From JBNARI01 sp049718765 (GTDB taxonomy: Bacteria > Bacillota > Sulfobacillia > DUMF01), in the NCBI GenBank assembly GCA_049718765.1, contig JBNARI010000041.1, positions 1 through 13,303 on the forward strand: DNA of 13,303 nucleotides. Reading direction: 5' to 3'. The notes below the pieces were generated by a model. That model made no database searches. It was not told the origin of the DNA and worked only from the letters and a program-made list of their open reading frames with translations. Positions 12,775 to 13,303 of this stretch are shown here, one piece after another. Position 1 is the first letter of the stretch, and the number at the start of each line of letters is the position of its first letter. A program made the position numbers and the translations under genes.

Positions 12775-12902
12775 GCCTTCGCCCAATCAGACTTCACTGC
12801 CGGCACCGGATTCTCACCGGTTCAACTGCTGGGGCTGATGGGCTCGTCTCGCCACTCTGGCGAGCATCACCACCGGTCCGGAATGCACCGTCCCCCGAAG
12901 GC
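12775..12902 (-). promoter_or_regulatory. FMN riboswitch (RFN element)
   Basis: The 128-nt minus-strand segment is bounded by P1 GCCTTCG/CGAAGGC (7 perfect pairs). Conserved blocks occur in RFN order: CCTTCGGGG, GGTGCATTCCGGACCGG, TGGTGATG, the P3 hairpin CTCGCC-AGAGT-GGCGAG, GAGCCC, GAACCGGTGAGAATCCGG, GCCGGCAGT and GTCTGAT before GAAGG. It senses FMN and acts here by termination, given the hairpin at 12726-12755. It has its own promoter (12917-12943). No minus-strand gene follows directly: rsmD lies beyond on the opposite strand, and the first minus-strand gene is the riboflavin-type ECF S component about 640 nt further on. I could not settle which bases form the antiterminator. Confidence 0.92.
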
Positions 12903-12916
12903 TGTCCGTTGGCACT

Positions 12917-12943
12917 ATTATACCATTTCTTTGCACTTGCCAA
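12917..12943 (-). promoter_or_regulatory. Promoter of the FMN riboswitch transcript
   Basis: On the minus strand TGGTATAAT is an extended -10 with a perfect TATAAT (12917-12922). TTGGCA (12938-12943) is a good -35 at a short 15-nt spacing that the extended -10 could offset. It lies between the atpZ stop and the riboswitch, so the riboswitch is not simply part of the atpZ transcript. Confidence 0.7.
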
Positions 12944-12962
12944 GGGCATGCATTGAACGAGC

Positions 12963-13160
12963 TCACAATTTGGAGCCAAGACGACGCAATACCACCCACG
13001 AATTGTAGAACCCTGAGAGCAGGCCAATCACCACGCCCACAATCTTGGCCAGGCCCTCCAAGTGCAGCTTTTGGTCAATCAGGTACCCAAGCCCCAAGAA
13101 CACCAACACGTTCACAACGAACGCCAACCCAATTTGTGTCAAAGCTGCAAGGTATTTCAT
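12963..13160 (-). CDS. atpZ: AtpZ/AtpI-type small membrane protein
   Basis: A 65-residue protein with two hydrophobic helices (about residues 4-28 and 36-57) joined by a short loop DQKLHLEGL, the arrangement of the F0F1-ATPase gene-1 family (AtpZ, PF09527). Proteins of this family sit next to ATP synthase operons in Firmicutes and are thought to assist c-ring assembly or divalent cation uptake. I chose the ATG at 13158-13160 because AGAGGTGA is 8 nt upstream and the family starts with a short basic segment then LTQIG; a start 27 nt earlier is possible. No atp gene follows downstream in the window; the next element is the FMN riboswitch. Identity is from the hydrophobic pattern and the LTQIGLAF..LGLGYLID signature. 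Confidence 0.75.
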   Translation of the reverse strand: MKYLAALTQIGLAFVVNVLVFLGLGYLIDQKLHLEGLAKIVGVVIGLLSGFYNSWVVLRRLGSKL

Positions 13161-13255
13161 GGGCACCGTCACCTCTGGGGCAGCCATGCCAGGCGCCTTA
13201 GTTACACTGCACTGGTTGAAAGGGGAGGCCGGAGGTCAATTTTCCCTATGCAAAG

Positions 13256-13303
13256 CTAAACAATCTGTAGCTCTGTTAGGTACTCATTGTGCAGACTCCA
13301 ACA
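13256..13303 (-). CDS. Possible 3' end of an upstream gene
   Basis: Only one minus-strand frame stays open from the window edge; it reads SLHNEYLTELQIV and then stops with TAG at 13256-13258, 95 nt before the atpZ start. This could be the last 15 residues of the preceding gene. The stretch is too short to identify or to exclude chance. Confidence 0.2.
   Translation of the reverse strand, partial: CWSLHNEYLTELQIV

Noticed and set aside
12775..12902. Cobalamin or other riboswitch class for the structured leader
   Set aside because: The order of blocks (CTTCGGGG, GACCGG, GAGCCC, GCCGGCAGT..GTCTGAT, GAAGG) matches the RFN/FMN class and not the B12 box or the thi box.

Overview
The window looks like chromosome of an anaerobic, spore-forming, possibly thermophilic Firmicute (Clostridia/Moorella-like). 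The basis is a protein made of three DUF3794 (SPOCS, SipL-type) domains, a 2[4Fe-4S] ferredoxin beside an NfuA/NifU-C protein, an AtpZ-type small membrane protein, an FMN riboswitch, strong Shine-Dalgarno sequences and frequent GTG/TTG starts. This is inference from gene content; no 16S rRNA or marker gene fixes the species.

Positions 1-3486 hold the integrase-proximal end of an integrative element inserted at the 3' end of a tRNA-Phe gene. All its genes are on the minus strand. In transcription order they are a tyrosine integrase, a control region dense in dyads, a small XRE-type repressor-like protein, an unknown 115-residue protein, a primase of archaeo-eukaryotic type with a CHC2-like zinc-finger segment, and a 31-residue membrane peptide. 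The far end of the element lies outside the window. Positions 3487-3828 are a Val-Asp-Phe tRNA operon with its promoter.

Positions 3829-4363 contain no gene I can support. Then come a promoter, an NfuA-like Fe-S scaffold gene, a short ferredoxin gene and a terminator (4387-4901). A minus-strand GT2 glycosyltransferase (5049-5837) and a plus-strand GT4-type glycosyltransferase (to 8949) are separated by a complete IS110/IS1111-family element, about 5937-7710. The GT4 gene is followed at once by the triple-DUF3794/SH3b gene, which suggests a spore-coat or spore-surface locus that the insertion has split from its original 5' region.

The right part has a HypE/ThiL-like AIR-synthase-fold gene coupled to an ECF transporter S-component gene (both minus), a plus-strand rsmD-like methyltransferase gene, and atpZ (minus). 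Between rsmD and atpZ is a clear FMN riboswitch on the minus strand with its own promoter and terminator. The only minus-strand genes beyond that terminator are the S component (PF07155-like, riboflavin-type) and its partner, about 640 nt away across rsmD. The plausible reading is that FMN controls a long transcript that is antisense to rsmD and reaches a riboflavin-type transporter gene.

Best leads: the FMN riboswitch arrangement; the hairpin cluster in the 3' tail of the IS110-type transposase gene, a candidate bridge/seek RNA; the tRNA-Phe element with its primase and control region; and an RsmD relative whose [DN]PPY motif reads APPY.
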